Shown here: in pieces, positions 9,373 to 17,925 of the stretch
How positions within the stretch are numbered: the first letter of the stretch is position 1
Layout of the letters: each line of letters starts with the position of its first letter
Assembly (NCBI RefSeq): GCF_009733595.1
Contig: NZ_WOFH01000005.1
Span: 124,001-188,000, forward strand
From: Actinomadura litoris
GTDB lineage: Bacteria; Actinomycetota; Actinomycetes; Streptosporangiales; Streptosporangiaceae
DNA length: 64,000 bases
Direction of reading: 5' to 3'
Program-made: the position numbers and the translations under genes
The notes under the pieces: model-generated
The model's database searches: none
The model's input: the letters and a program-made list of their open reading frames with translations, nothing else
Told to the model about the DNA's origin: nothing

Positions 9373-9680
9373 CCGTGCATGTCCACGGCGTCGAGGTCCA
9401 GGACCCGCGCGTGCAGGACGACCCGCTGGTGCAGCGCGGCGCGCAGGGCGCGGTGCAGGCCGTCCTCCAGGTAGAGCTCGCCCTTCCACTGGACGACGTG
9501 CGGGAACAGGTCGCCGTAGAAGGTGGAGTCCTTCGCCAGGAGCGACTGGAGGTCGAGCTCGCGTTTGGTGCTGACGAGCTGGTCGAGGCGGACCTGGCGG
9601 GGCGGGATCTTGGCCCAGTCCCGGGACGAGAGTCCGTGCTCGGGATAGGGCCTTCCGTCACCCACCGCCTTGAAGATCAC
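9369..9680 (-). CDS. Small conserved protein (often labelled VapB-like)
   Basis: A 103-residue actinobacterial protein. The conserved core runs from VRLDQLVSTKRELDL through STFYGDLFPHVVQW to LEDGLHRALRAAL and HARVL. Some databases label this family a VapB-type antitoxin, but no toxin gene is adjacent. The order of a basic R-x-D-x-L segment followed by D-G-x-H-R-x-x-A resembles a ParB/sulfiredoxin-like fold; this is my inference. Its stop overlaps the GNAT start by 4 bases. Confidence 0.6.
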   Translation of the reverse strand: MIFKAVGDGRPYPEHGLSSRDWAKIPPRQVRLDQLVSTKRELDLQSLLAKDSTFYGDLFPHVVQWKGELYLEDGLHRALRAALHQRVVLHARVLDLDAVDMHG

Positions 9681-9853
9681 GCCCTGAGTCTACGGGGTCG
9701 CATGGGGCCGGAGAAGGCACGGCAACTGAAGGGGTCACCGGGTTTCGCGAATCCGGTAAACCACTGACACCGCCACTCGGCGACGCGGTGAATAACTACG
9801 TCGCCGTGGCCGCGTCCAGCCCGGCCCCGCCGCGCCCGAGAGGGTCGCCCAGA

Positions 9854-10054
9854 TCACACCCGGCCCTTCTTGGCCGCGTCGAGGAAGGCCCTCCAATCCG
9901 CCGTTCCGAAGCGCAGCACGCCCGCACCGGGAGCCTTGGAGTCCCGGACCAGAAAGGCGCCCCGTCCATCCCGGGCTATTTCGACGCAGTCCTGGCCGTC
10001 CCCGCTGTGCCTGCTCTTTCGCCAGGTGGGGCCCGATGGGGTGGGCGTGATCAA
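9854..10054 (-). CDS. DUF397 protein
   Basis: A 66-residue protein with the family pattern TWRKSRHSGDGQDCVE at the N-terminus and VRDSK followed by FGTADWRAFLD at the C-terminus. The TTG at 10054 is preceded by GGAGA at normal spacing. It lies 37 bases downstream of an XRE/DUF5753 regulator, the usual partner of DUF397 in actinomycetes, where such pairs influence development and antibiotic production. Mode of action is not established. Confidence 0.85.
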   Translation of the reverse strand: MITPTPSGPTWRKSRHSGDGQDCVEIARDGRGAFLVRDSKAPGAGVLRFGTADWRAFLDAAKKGRV

Positions 10055-10091
10055 GCTGGGTCTCCGATCCGTGGTGGTCGTGGGGGGCGTC

Positions 10092-10937
10092 CTACATCTC
10101 GTCCGCGGCGCGGCGGATGAAGGCGCTGGATTCGTCCGGGGGGATCGCCCGTTCGCGGAGCTGCTCGAAGGCGAGATGGTAGCGGTAGACCTCCATCTCG
10201 TCCTCCACGTAGACGCTTCCCCGGAGAAGTTCCACAAAGACCATATCGGTCTGCGGATGGGGGAATTTGAGCGTGATGAATGATCCGGCCATCGCGGCGT
10301 GCGCGCCGGCGTCGAACGGCAGCACCTGGATCACCACGTTCGGCATCTCGGCGAGCGCGGACAGATGTTCGAGCTGCGCCTTCATGACCGCCGGGCCGCC
10401 CACGCGCCGCCGGATGGCCGCCTCGTCCAGCACGACGTGCAGATCGACGGGCGGCTCCTCACGCAGGCGCCGCTGCCTGCGCAGCCGGACGTCCACCCGC
10501 CTCTCGACCCTGCCCGGGGCGGGGTCGACGACCATGCCGATCAGGGCGCGGGCGTACTCCTCGGTCTGCAGGAGCCCGTTCAGGGACTGCGCGCTGTAGC
10601 AGCGCAGGGCCTGGGTCTCGGCTTCGAGGCCGATGTAGTCGGCGTAGTCGCTGCCGACATCGGGGAAGGCGTCCCACCAGCCGCGTTCCTCGGCCCCCCG
10701 CGCCATCGCGAGCAGCCGCTCGCGGTGGCTGCCGGTGACGTGGTAGAGGTCGATGAGCTTGCCGAGGTCGCCGGGCCGGACGAGCGTGGCCGCCGTCTCG
10801 ACCCGCGACACCTTGGCGCTGGACCACCCGAGGCTGCCGGCGACCTCCTCGCCCGTCAGCCCCTCGATCTCGCGCAGCCTGCGGAGTTCGCGGGCGAGCT
10901 GCCGCGCCCGCACCGGTGGTGAGCGGCGTTCTGCCAT
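10092..10937 (-). CDS. XRE-family regulator with DUF5753 domain
   Basis: A 281-residue protein: HTH at about 10-65 (LRRLREIEGLTGEEVAGSLG, then SSAKVSRVETA), followed by the DUF5753 ligand-like domain with ALRCYSAQSLNGLLQTEEYA and VVIQVLPFDAGAHAAM. The ATG at 10937 follows GGAGGT at ideal spacing. It is followed by a DUF397 gene, giving the standard regulator/small-protein module. The upstream region holds TGCAAG repeats that look like its own operator. Confidence 0.88.
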   Translation of the reverse strand: MAERRSPPVRARQLARELRRLREIEGLTGEEVAGSLGWSSAKVSRVETAATLVRPGDLGKLIDLYHVTGSHRERLLAMARGAEERGWWDAFPDVGSDYADYIGLEAETQALRCYSAQSLNGLLQTEEYARALIGMVVDPAPGRVERRVDVRLRRQRRLREEPPVDLHVVLDEAAIRRRVGGPAVMKAQLEHLSALAEMPNVVIQVLPFDAGAHAAMAGSFITLKFPHPQTDMVFVELLRGSVYVEDEMEVYRYHLAFEQLRERAIPPDESSAFIRRAADEM

Positions 10938-10969
10938 ATGGACCTCCGCCAGGCAGCCGACTGCTATGT

Positions 10970-11005
10970 TGCAAGGCTGCAAGCAATACTACGTGAAAGC
11001 TTGCA
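10970..11005. promoter_or_regulatory. Repeated TGCAAG motif, candidate operator of the XRE/DUF5753 regulator
   Basis: TGCAAGG at 10970, TGCAAGC at 10978-10984 and the inverted GCTTGCA at 10999-11005 lie 33-68 bases upstream of the regulator start. The last two form perfect 7-bp inverted arms. Such repeats beside an XRE gene suggest autoregulation. Confidence 0.4.
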
Positions 11006-11124
11006 TGTATCGCTACGTTCCCGCATGCTGAGACTTGGGGAGTGGGGCCCTGTGGCCTCGGGAGGCGAGAGCCTTGGCGATACCGGCACCAGAGCACGCA
11101 CGTCCGGCGCGGGCGTGACCGCGG

Positions 11125-11856
11125 ATGGACGAGCGAAACGGCATGATCGCGGGGGAGCCGCGTCCGGACGAGGGGCGGCTCGGCTACCACTTCCTCGCCG
11201 CCGTCGACATCGAGGGCTTCAGCCGCCTCCACACCCTCGAACAGGTGCGGACCCAGCGCGCGCTGAGCGTCGCGCTGGACGCCGCCGCGCACGCGGCCGG
11301 CCTCGACCGGCACCGCTGGACGATCCAGGTCACCGGCGACGGCGAGCTCGCCGTCCTGCCGCCCGGAATCGACGGGCCGCGCCTCGTCGCCGACTACCCG
11401 CACGAACTCGCCGACGCTCTAGCCGCCGTGAACCGGACCCGGCACCCGGCATCGCCCCCGTCCGCGCCCCGGCTGCGGGTGCGGCTCGCCCTGCACCACG
11501 GCCCCGTCGCCGACGGCCACCTCGGCCCGGCCGGCAGCGGCCCCATCGTGATCTCGCGCCTGCTCGACCTCGACCCCCTGCGCGCCGAGCTGTCCCGCCA
11601 GGAGGACGAGGACCTCGCCCTGATCGTCTCCCCCGCCCTCTACGACGACGTGGTCAGGAGCCGTTTCCGCGGCCTCGATCCGGAGGGCTTCTATCCGGTG
11701 GAGCAGATGGTCAAGGGCGTGCGGCACCTCGGCTACATCCGCGGCGGCCGGGAGCCGTCCGCTCCCGCCGCCCGTCCGCGCGCGGGCCCGCCGCGGACGC
11801 CGGTTCCCCTATTCTCTCTCGGCCGAAGGGGACGGACAATCCCGGCGCCGCAATGA
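11125..11856 (+). CDS. Class III nucleotidyl cyclase-like protein
   Basis: A 243-residue protein. FLAAVDIEGFSRL near residue 24 and the TGDGEL segment near 70 match the two metal-aspartate strands of the adenylate/guanylate cyclase catalytic fold, and VRLALHHGPVADG matches the downstream strand. The substrate-specifying and transition-state residues are not clearly present, so it may be a degenerate, non-catalytic cyclase domain as seen in many actinobacterial proteins. The C-terminal 35 residues are Pro/Arg-rich and unstructured. It is divergent from the XRE/DUF5753 gene. Confidence 0.6.
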   Translation: MDERNGMIAGEPRPDEGRLGYHFLAAVDIEGFSRLHTLEQVRTQRALSVALDAAAHAAGLDRHRWTIQVTGDGELAVLPPGIDGPRLVADYPHELADALAAVNRTRHPASPPSAPRLRVRLALHHGPVADGHLGPAGSGPIVISRLLDLDPLRAELSRQEDEDLALIVSPALYDDVVRSRFRGLDPEGFYPVEQMVKGVRHLGYIRGGREPSAPAARPRAGPPRTPVPLFSLGRRGRTIPAPQ

Positions 11857-11980
11857 CCGGCGGGCGAACTCTTGCCGAGCGGACAATACCGGGATAGAAC
11901 TCGATCAGGGACGAGACTCCGGTATGTGTTCGAACCCCGGCACCATCCGGTCCGGGGTCCTTTTGGCTGAGAGGGATGTA

Positions 11981-12187
11981 ATGTCGGCTCCTGATTGGTC
12001 CACCGCCGCGTGGCGCAAGAGCGCTCGCAGCAACGGTATCGGCAACTGCGTCGAGGTCGCGGCATCCGGCGACATGATCGGTGTCCGCGACTCCAAGGAC
12101 ATCTCCGGGGGCGTGGTGCTCGTCTTCGCCAAGGACGACTGGTCGGCGTTCACCGGCACCGTCAAGGCGGCTCGCGCCCGCCACTGA
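11981..12187 (+). CDS. DUF397 protein
   Basis: A 68-residue protein with the family pattern AAWRKSARSNGIGNCVEVA and VRDSKD followed by FAKDDWSAFTG. The ATG at 11981 follows AGAGGGA at good spacing. No XRE partner is adjacent; the nearest is the 10092-10937 gene, so it may be an orphan second copy. Confidence 0.85.
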   Translation: MSAPDWSTAAWRKSARSNGIGNCVEVAASGDMIGVRDSKDISGGVVLVFAKDDWSAFTGTVKAARARH

Positions 12188-12576
12188 AACGCTCCCTCCC
12201 CCGGTTTTCGTCCGCCCCCCGCTGATCAAGCGCGGTCCCTGCGGCCATCACCGGCGAATCCGGAGTACGTTCGCGGCTTGGACGTGTCATTCGTTGGGGG
12301 CACGTCCAAGCCGCGTTTCGTCCTGCCGCCATGCGGAGTCTCTGAACGATCATAGTTTTGGCCGCACGCCCACAACAGGAAGGCGAAAACGTTTGATCCC
12401 AACCGAGCTGTAAGGCCCAAAAACGGAACCGGAAGATCCCGCCATCGGGCCGCGCCGTCGGCTCGGCCGGCCCACCGGCCCGCCCCGACCGGGTGGCGGC
12501 GGCAGCCGGGGTATAGCTTGCAGCAAAGGCATCGGCAGAGCCCCATCGGCAGGGCCCCACCGGAGGCAGGCGCTTC
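12188..12576. other. Intergenic region, 389 bases, no gene recognised
   Basis: The region between a DUF397 gene and pgl holds a perfect 15-bp inverted repeat (described separately) and a comparatively AT-rich stretch near 12340-12400. I see no coding frame. Confidence 0.5.
12272..12315 (+). terminator. Perfect 15-bp stem-loop downstream of DUF397 gene
   Basis: Arms 12272-12286 and 12301-12315 are exact reverse complements around a 14-base loop, followed by TTTCGTCC. It is 85 bases after the DUF397 stop. The weak T-run makes it a likely factor-independent or hairpin-type terminator; a regulatory role is possible. Confidence 0.5.
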
Positions 12577-13302
12577 ATGGCTGAGTTCAAGGTCTTCCCC
12601 GATCCCGCCTCGCTCGCGCGGGAGGTCGCGGCGAGAGCGATAAGGGAGATCGACGAATCCGCCGGCGAGAATGGCGCGGCGACCTGGGTGCTGGCGGGCG
12701 GCAGCACTCCGGCGGCGGCCTATCGCATCATCGCCGAACACGCGGCGGACGTCGCCTGGGACCGCGTCAGCGTCATCATGGGCGACGAGCGATGCGTGCC
12801 GCTCGACCACCCCGACTCCAACTGGCGCCAGGCGGTCGACCTGCTGCTCTCCAAGGTCCCGATCCCCGAGTCCGGTCGGACGCCGCCTCCCGTGCACCTG
12901 CCGCCGGCCGAGGCCGCCGCCGAATACGCGAACGTCCTGGGCGCCCTCCCCGGGCAAACGGAATTCGGCCCCCGCCTCGACCATGTCTGGCTCGGCATGG
13001 GAGAGGACGGCCATTGCCTCTCCCTCTTCCCCGGCCACCCGGAACTCGACGTCACGGAACCGAGCGTCATTCCCGTCCTCGATTCCCCCAAGCCGCCGCC
13101 GGCCCGCATCACCCTCACCCTCGGCGCGCTCCGCGCGACCCGGAACTGCCTGATCATCGCGGCGGGCGCGGGCAAGGCCGCCGCCGTCGCCGCGGCGCGA
13201 TCGGGCGACCTGGACCTTCCGGTGGCACTGGCCGCCCACACCATCGAAGAAGCGGGCGGAACAGTCACCTGGCTCCTGGACGAGGCCGCCGCGGGAAACT
13301 AG
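12577..13302 (+). CDS. pgl: 6-phosphogluconolactonase
   Basis: A 241-residue cytosolic enzyme of the oxidative pentose phosphate pathway that hydrolyses 6-phosphogluconolactone. The sugar-isomerase-like motifs are present: WVLAGGSTPAAAY (about 32-44), IMGDERCVPLDHPDSNW (about 67-83) and WLGMGEDGHCLSLFPG (about 143-158). Length is typical of the DevB/Pgl family. It is not next to zwf or opcA here, so it stands apart from the usual operon. Confidence 0.93.
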   Translation: MAEFKVFPDPASLAREVAARAIREIDESAGENGAATWVLAGGSTPAAAYRIIAEHAADVAWDRVSVIMGDERCVPLDHPDSNWRQAVDLLLSKVPIPESGRTPPPVHLPPAEAAAEYANVLGALPGQTEFGPRLDHVWLGMGEDGHCLSLFPGHPELDVTEPSVIPVLDSPKPPPARITLTLGALRATRNCLIIAAGAGKAAAVAAARSGDLDLPVALAAHTIEEAGGTVTWLLDEAAAGN

Positions 13303-13326
13303 CCGGTCACCGCGCCGAGAGCCGAA

Positions 13327-13935
13327 TCAGGGCCGGACGACCCTCGGACGCTCGACCGTGCCGGGAAGGTCGGTGACCTCCCAGGCCGCCTCGATCATCT
13401 GGAAGATCTCGTTCAGCGCGGCGTCCGGATCGGCCGCCTCGCGGGCCAGGGAGAAGGCGTCGATCGCGAACCTGGCGATCGTCCGGCAGGACGTCGTGGA
13501 GTCCGGCAGGCCGAACCCGGCGGCCATGGCCGCCGCCAGCGATTCCGCGTGGCGCAGCCGCATCGCGCTCTCGTACTGCCGCAGGGCGGGTGACCCGTCG
13601 ATCATCTCCCAGATCGGGAGGGCGCCCTCGGCCCCGCAGTGCGCGACCAGGGCCTCGATCTCGCGGCGCAGCGCGGGGATGAGCCCTTCGTGCGGCGCCC
13701 GGTCGGTGACGGCCCGGACGAGGCGCAGCTCGAAGTCCTCGTCCTGCTCGAACACCAGGGCCTCTTTCGAGGCGAAGTGGGAGAACAGCGTGGTGACGGC
13801 CACGTCGGCCTCGGCGGCCACGTCGCGGATGCCCACCGCGTCGTAACCGCGCTCCAGGAAGAGCCGCAGGGCCGCGTCGGCGATCTTCTGGCGGGTCGCG
13901 GCCTTCTTGCGCTCGCGACGTCCGGGCACCGTCAT
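13327..13935 (-). CDS. TetR-family transcriptional regulator
   Basis: A 202-residue repressor. The N-terminal HTH is KIADAALRLFLERGYDAV followed by IRDVAAEADVAVTTLFSHF, the classical TetR DNA-binding pattern. The C-terminal ligand domain is not conserved enough to name a ligand. It is divergent from the oxidoreductase gene 70 bases away and probably represses it; a CTAAC-C-GTTAG palindrome sits between them. Confidence 0.88.
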   Translation of the reverse strand: MTVPGRRERKKAATRQKIADAALRLFLERGYDAVGIRDVAAEADVAVTTLFSHFASKEALVFEQDEDFELRLVRAVTDRAPHEGLIPALRREIEALVAHCGAEGALPIWEMIDGSPALRQYESAMRLRHAESLAAAMAAGFGLPDSTTSCRTIARFAIDAFSLAREAADPDAALNEIFQMIEAAWEVTDLPGTVERPRVVRP

Positions 13936-13978
13936 GGCCTGATGCTACCAGATCCAAAACTGAATCAAGTGCTAAAAG

Positions 13979-13989
13979 CTAACCGTTAG
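13979..13989. promoter_or_regulatory. Palindrome CTAACCGTTAG, candidate TetR operator
   Basis: An 11-bp inverted repeat with one central base lies 44 bases before the TetR start and 17 bases before the oxidoreductase ATG, in an AT-richer patch that also repeats AGTGCTA. Position in a divergent TetR/target promoter supports an operator role. Confidence 0.45.
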
Positions 13990-14005
13990 TGCTATCGTCG
14001 GCCGC

Positions 14006-14899
14006 ATGAAGAAAGTGATCTACACAGAGTTCGGCGGTCCTGACGTCCTGCGACTCCTGGACGCCGAGGAGCCCCACGCGGGCCCCGGCGAGGTGCGCGT
14101 CGCCGTGCGGGCGGCGGGGGTGAACCCCGTCGACTGGCGGCTCCGAGAGGGCCAGGTCCTGGGCGCCCACCCGATCACCCTGCCCGCCGGTGTGGGGCTG
14201 GACGCCGCCGGCGTGGTGGACGAGGTCGGCGACGGCGTCGAAGGCGTCGCGGTCGGCGACCAGGTGTTCGGCGAGGGGACCGACACCTACGCCGAGTTCT
14301 CCGTGCTGTCCGGCTGGGCCCGTATGCCCGCGGGCCTGACGTTCGAGGAGGCGGCCGGCTACCCCTCCGTGGTGGAGACCGCGCTGCGCGTCATCCGCGA
14401 GGTCGGCGTGCAACCGGGGCAGACGCTGCTGGTCAGCGGCGCGGCCGGGGGAGTCGGGTCCGCGGTGCTGCAGATCGCCCGCGACCGGGGCATCACGGTG
14501 ATCGGCACGGCCGGCGCCGAGAACCAGGACTACGTGCGCGGCCTGGGCGCCGTCGCCACGACGTACGGCGCGGGCTGGGTCGAGCGGGTGCGCGGGCTCG
14601 GCAGGCCCGATGCCGCGCTCGACCTGGCCGGCGCGGGCGTGATCGGTGACCTCGTCGAGTTGGCCGGCGACCCGCGGAAGGTCGTCACCATCGCCGACCT
14701 CGACGCGCCCAGGCTCGGTGTCCGGTTCTCCAACCAGGCCGGGAGCATGAAGGACGCGCTGGCGGAGGCCGTCCGGCTCATCTCGGACGGCGGGCTCCAC
14801 ATCCCCGTCCAGAAGTCGTACACGCTGGGCGAGGCCGCGGCCGCGCACATCGACAGCCGCTCCGGCCACACCCGCGGCCGCCGGGTGATCCTCATCTGA
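14006..14899 (+). CDS. NADP-dependent quinone oxidoreductase (MDR superfamily)
   Basis: A 297-residue zinc-independent medium-chain dehydrogenase/reductase. It has the GroES-like N-terminus with AAGVNPVDWRLREG and the Rossmann motif SGAAGGVGSAVLQIARDRG near 150-165. No zinc-ligand cysteines are visible. Relatives reduce quinones or enones with NADPH. The divergent TetR gene suggests induction by an electrophilic or quinone-like compound. Confidence 0.87.
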   Translation: MKKVIYTEFGGPDVLRLLDAEEPHAGPGEVRVAVRAAGVNPVDWRLREGQVLGAHPITLPAGVGLDAAGVVDEVGDGVEGVAVGDQVFGEGTDTYAEFSVLSGWARMPAGLTFEEAAGYPSVVETALRVIREVGVQPGQTLLVSGAAGGVGSAVLQIARDRGITVIGTAGAENQDYVRGLGAVATTYGAGWVERVRGLGRPDAALDLAGAGVIGDLVELAGDPRKVVTIADLDAPRLGVRFSNQAGSMKDALAEAVRLISDGGLHIPVQKSYTLGEAAAAHIDSRSGHTRGRRVILI

Positions 14900-14922
14900 C
14901 ACCCCGCCGTAAAGGCCGTGAG

Positions 14923-14950
14923 CGCGCCCCCGAGTCGCCTCGGGGGCGCG
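14923..14950. terminator. Bidirectional terminator hairpin between convergent genes
   Basis: A perfect 12-bp stem (14923-14934 and 14939-14950) with a four-base loop TCGC lies between the oxidoreductase stop and the response-regulator stop, which face each other. Confidence 0.65.
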
Positions 14951-14975
14951 TGGTGCACACGAGGGCCGGCCGCCC

Positions 14976-15620
14976 TCACACCACGTCGAGGAACCGGAGC
15001 ACGGCCAGCACCCTGCGGTGGTCGGCGTCGGCCTTGGGCAGGTCCAGCTTGGCGAAGATGTTGTTGATGTGCTTGGCGACGGCGCTGTCGCTGATCACCA
15101 GACCCGCCGCGATGCCCGCGTTGGAGCGTCCGCTCGCCATGAGCTCCAGGACCTCGTGCTCCCGCCGAGTGAGGCGGTCGAGCGGACCGCTGTGTCGGCG
15201 GAGGAGGAGCTGCGAGACGACCTGCGGGTCGAGCGCCGTGCCCCCGGCCGCGACCCGGCGGACGGAGTCGGCGAACTCCTCGACGTCCGCGACCCGTTGC
15301 TTGAGCAGGTACCCGATCTTCGAGGTGTTGGCGGCGAGCAGATCGGTGGCGTACCGCTCCTCCACGTACTGCGAGAGGAGCAGCACCGCCGTGTCCGGCC
15401 ACCGGCGGCGGATCACGGTGGCGGCGCGCACGCCCTCGTCGGTGAAGTCGGGGGGCATGCGCACGTCCACCACGGCGATGTCGGGGCGGTGCTCGGCGAC
15501 GGCCGCGAGCAGCGCCTCACCGTCTTCCACCTGGGCGGCCACCTCGAAGCCCGCCATCTCCAGCACCTTGACCACTCCGATCCTGAGCAGGACGGAATCC
15601 TCGGCTATCACGGCGCGCAC
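14976..15620 (-). CDS. NarL/LuxR-family response regulator
   Basis: A 214-residue DNA-binding response regulator. The receiver domain shows the acidic pocket IAEDS, phospho-acceptor Asp in VVDVRMPP, Ser in LLSQY and Lys in LLKQ. The C-terminal LuxR helix-turn-helix contains LTRREHEVLELMASG and IAAGLVISDSAVAKHINNIF. The GTG at 15620 overlaps the histidine kinase by 13 bases, with GGAG just upstream, so the pair is co-translated. Confidence 0.92.
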   Translation of the reverse strand: MRAVIAEDSVLLRIGVVKVLEMAGFEVAAQVEDGEALLAAVAEHRPDIAVVDVRMPPDFTDEGVRAATVIRRRWPDTAVLLLSQYVEERYATDLLAANTSKIGYLLKQRVADVEEFADSVRRVAAGGTALDPQVVSQLLLRRHSGPLDRLTRREHEVLELMASGRSNAGIAAGLVISDSAVAKHINNIFAKLDLPKADADHRRVLAVLRFLDVV

Positions 15621-16855
15621 GGCAGCTCCACGGTGATGACGGTCGGCCCCCCGAGGGGGCTGTGGCAGGTGAACGTGCCATCGACGGACGCGGCGCGCTT
15701 GGCGAGGCCCGCGAGCCCGGTACCTCCGGACGGTCCCGCGCCGCCCACCCCGTCGTCGGCGATGACGACCACCAGTGTCCCGCCTCTCCGCTCGACGGTG
15801 ACCTCCGCCTTCGACGCCCGGGCGTGCTTGACCACGTTCGTCAGCGCCTCGGAGACGGTGAAGTACGCGACGGCCTCGGCGGTCGCCGGCGGACGGGTCG
15901 CCAGGTCCACCGAGAGCCGGACGGGGATGGGCGCGCGGGCCGCGACGCCCGACAGGGCGGCGTCGAGCCCGCGGTCGTCGAGGACGGCCGGGTGCAGCCC
16001 GCGCACGAGATCGTTCAGCTCGGCGACGGCCTGCTTCGCCTCGGTGTGGGCGTCGTCGATCACCCGGCGCGCCTCCGCGGAGAGGTCGGTGAGCGTCGCC
16101 CTGGCGATCCCGAGGTTGACCGCCAGCGCCACCAGCCGCTGCTGGGCGCCGTCGTGCAGGTCGCGCTCGATCCGGCGCCGCTCGGCGTCGGCCGCGTCGA
16201 CGACGCCCGCGCGGCTCTCGGTGAGGTCCTCGACCCTGCGTTGCAGTCGCTCGGCCCGGGTCTGACCCAGCAGGACGTTGGCCACCCCGGCCTCCAGCCG
16301 CGCCACACGCCCGGTCAGCCACGGCATCACCGCCGTCAGGGCGAGGCCGCCCGCCGTGATGTAGGCGGCCTGTGTCGTGTATCCGACCTGGGTCAGCCGC
16401 TGCTCGGGCGGCAGCGCCCAGATCCACACGTAGATGCTCGCCGCGGCGAATCCCGCCGCCCACAGGACGAGCACGGCGGCCTCCACCGGGGCGAGGAGCG
16501 GGCCCACCAGACCGTGGTAGGCGATCTGCCGCCAGGCGCCCGGTGATCGCAACCACTGGATCGGGTGCCGCAGCGCCGGCCGTCCCGTCCTCGGCGGCAC
16601 TTGGAGCGCGCCCGGCCCGCGCAGCGTCCGGTACCTCCACCGCTGCACCGCCGTCAGAACCCCGGCCGAGACGATCAGGAGCGCCGCCGGGAGCGGGGCG
16701 AACCCCGGCACCACCACCGCCAGGCCCACCAGCCAGACCCACAGCGCCACCGCGACGAGGTGCGGTGGCAGGCCCGCCGCGACGAAGGCCGTCGAGCGTC
16801 CCGCTTCCCGGAACGGCCGCCGCAGGGACTCCGGCGGGTGAAGCGCGAAAGGCAT
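15608..16855 (-). CDS. Sensor histidine kinase, NarL-type partner
   Basis: A 415-residue membrane kinase. The N-terminal half has several hydrophobic helices (about 30-75 and 130-200) that would form the sensor; no large extracellular domain is seen. The HisKA_3 phosphorylation site is RRIERDLHDGAQQRLV and the ATPase domain has VSEALTNVVKHA and IADDGVGG. Start is uncertain: ATG at 16855, GTG at 16861 or ATG at 16882. It forms a two-component system with the downstream regulator. The signal is unknown; membrane-intrinsic sensors of this type often respond to envelope stress. Confidence 0.88.
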   Translation of the reverse strand: MPFALHPPESLRRPFREAGRSTAFVAAGLPPHLVAVALWVWLVGLAVVVPGFAPLPAALLIVSAGVLTAVQRWRYRTLRGPGALQVPPRTGRPALRHPIQWLRSPGAWRQIAYHGLVGPLLAPVEAAVLVLWAAGFAAASIYVWIWALPPEQRLTQVGYTTQAAYITAGGLALTAVMPWLTGRVARLEAGVANVLLGQTRAERLQRRVEDLTESRAGVVDAADAERRRIERDLHDGAQQRLVALAVNLGIARATLTDLSAEARRVIDDAHTEAKQAVAELNDLVRGLHPAVLDDRGLDAALSGVAARAPIPVRLSVDLATRPPATAEAVAYFTVSEALTNVVKHARASKAEVTVERRGGTLVVVIADDGVGGAGPSGGTGLAGLAKRAASVDGTFTCHSPLGGPTVITVELPCAP

Positions 16856-17010
16856 GGGCACGACAGTAAAGCCCCAGGACATGGCGGAGCCATGGCGCCC
16901 GTGCCCGCATCGGGGTGCGGTTTTCCGCACCCCGAGCCGGGCCGGACGCCCCGCCCGGTGCCGGTGCCGGTGCCGCACGCGTCGAAGCACCCCGATGGCG
17001 GGCGCGGCGG

Positions 17011-17751
17011 TCAGGAGATCGACATGCCGCCGTCGATGCACAGCACCTGGCCGGTCATGTAGTCGGCGTCCAGCAGCAGCTCGACACCGCGCGCCACCTC
17101 GCCGGCGGTGCCCATGCGGCCGAACGCGGTCCGGGCCACGAGCGCGGCGCCGACCTCGGCGGGCACGGTCTCGGTGAGCGCGGAGGCCATCAGTCCGGGG
17201 GACAGCGCGTTGACCGTCACCTTCCACCGACCGCACTCCAGGGCCAGGCTCCGCGTCATCCCCAGCACTCCGGCCTTGGAGGCCGAGTAGGCCGTCTGGC
17301 CCCGGCTGCCGATGAGCGCGGCGGGCGAGACGACGTTGATGACGCGTCCCCAGCGGGCCCCCACCATGTCCGGGAGCACCGCCCGGCAGGTGTGGAAGGT
17401 GCCGATCAGGTTGACGGCGATGGTCTGCGTCCAGTCGTCGACGGACTGCATGGCCATGAGCCCGTCGCGGCGGATCGCGCCCGCGTTGACGAGCACGCTG
17501 ATCGGACCCAGTTCGGCGCGCACCCGGGCCACCATGGCCTGCGTGGCGGCCCAGTCGGCGACGTCCGCCCGCACGAGCACGCTGGGCCCGCCGAGTTCGG
17601 CCGCGACCTCGCGGGCGCGGTCCTCACCGGAGGCGTGGTGCAGCGCCAGCCGGTAGCCGCGCTCGTCGAGGACGCGCGCCACGGCGGCGCCGAGCGCGCC
17701 CGAGGCGCCGGTGACGAGGGCGACGCGGCCGTCGCTGCCCGGCGGTGCCAT
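17011..17751 (-). CDS. 3-oxoacyl-ACP reductase-like SDR, probable polyketide ketoreductase
   Basis: A 246-residue short-chain dehydrogenase with the NADPH motif TGASGALGA, the catalytic Ser in NVVSPAALIG and the YSASK catalytic pair, ending in the FabG-like QVLCIDGGMSIS. All catalytic residues are intact. In a type II PKS cluster such an enzyme usually reduces one ketone of the nascent polyketide; a primary-metabolism FabG role cannot be excluded because a Clp-N gene separates it from the next cluster gene. ATG 17751 is preferred over GTG 17778, which would add nine residues. Confidence 0.75.
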   Translation of the reverse strand: MAPPGSDGRVALVTGASGALGAAVARVLDERGYRLALHHASGEDRAREVAAELGGPSVLVRADVADWAATQAMVARVRAELGPISVLVNAGAIRRDGLMAMQSVDDWTQTIAVNLIGTFHTCRAVLPDMVGARWGRVINVVSPAALIGSRGQTAYSASKAGVLGMTRSLALECGRWKVTVNALSPGLMASALTETVPAEVGAALVARTAFGRMGTAGEVARGVELLLDADYMTGQVLCIDGGMSIS

Positions 17752-17925
17752 CAGATCGGCGCTCCCGGCGCCCCGCACAGGCCGTGGGCGCTCCGTGCCG
17801 AGGCGAAGCCTCCGATGGTCATCGCATCCACTCCGAACTCATGAGATACGGGACAGCCCTCCAAGCGCGGCCGACCCCCTGGCGCCGCGTACGGGCGCCT
17901 CGCCAGCGGGTTCCCTGCGGTTCCG

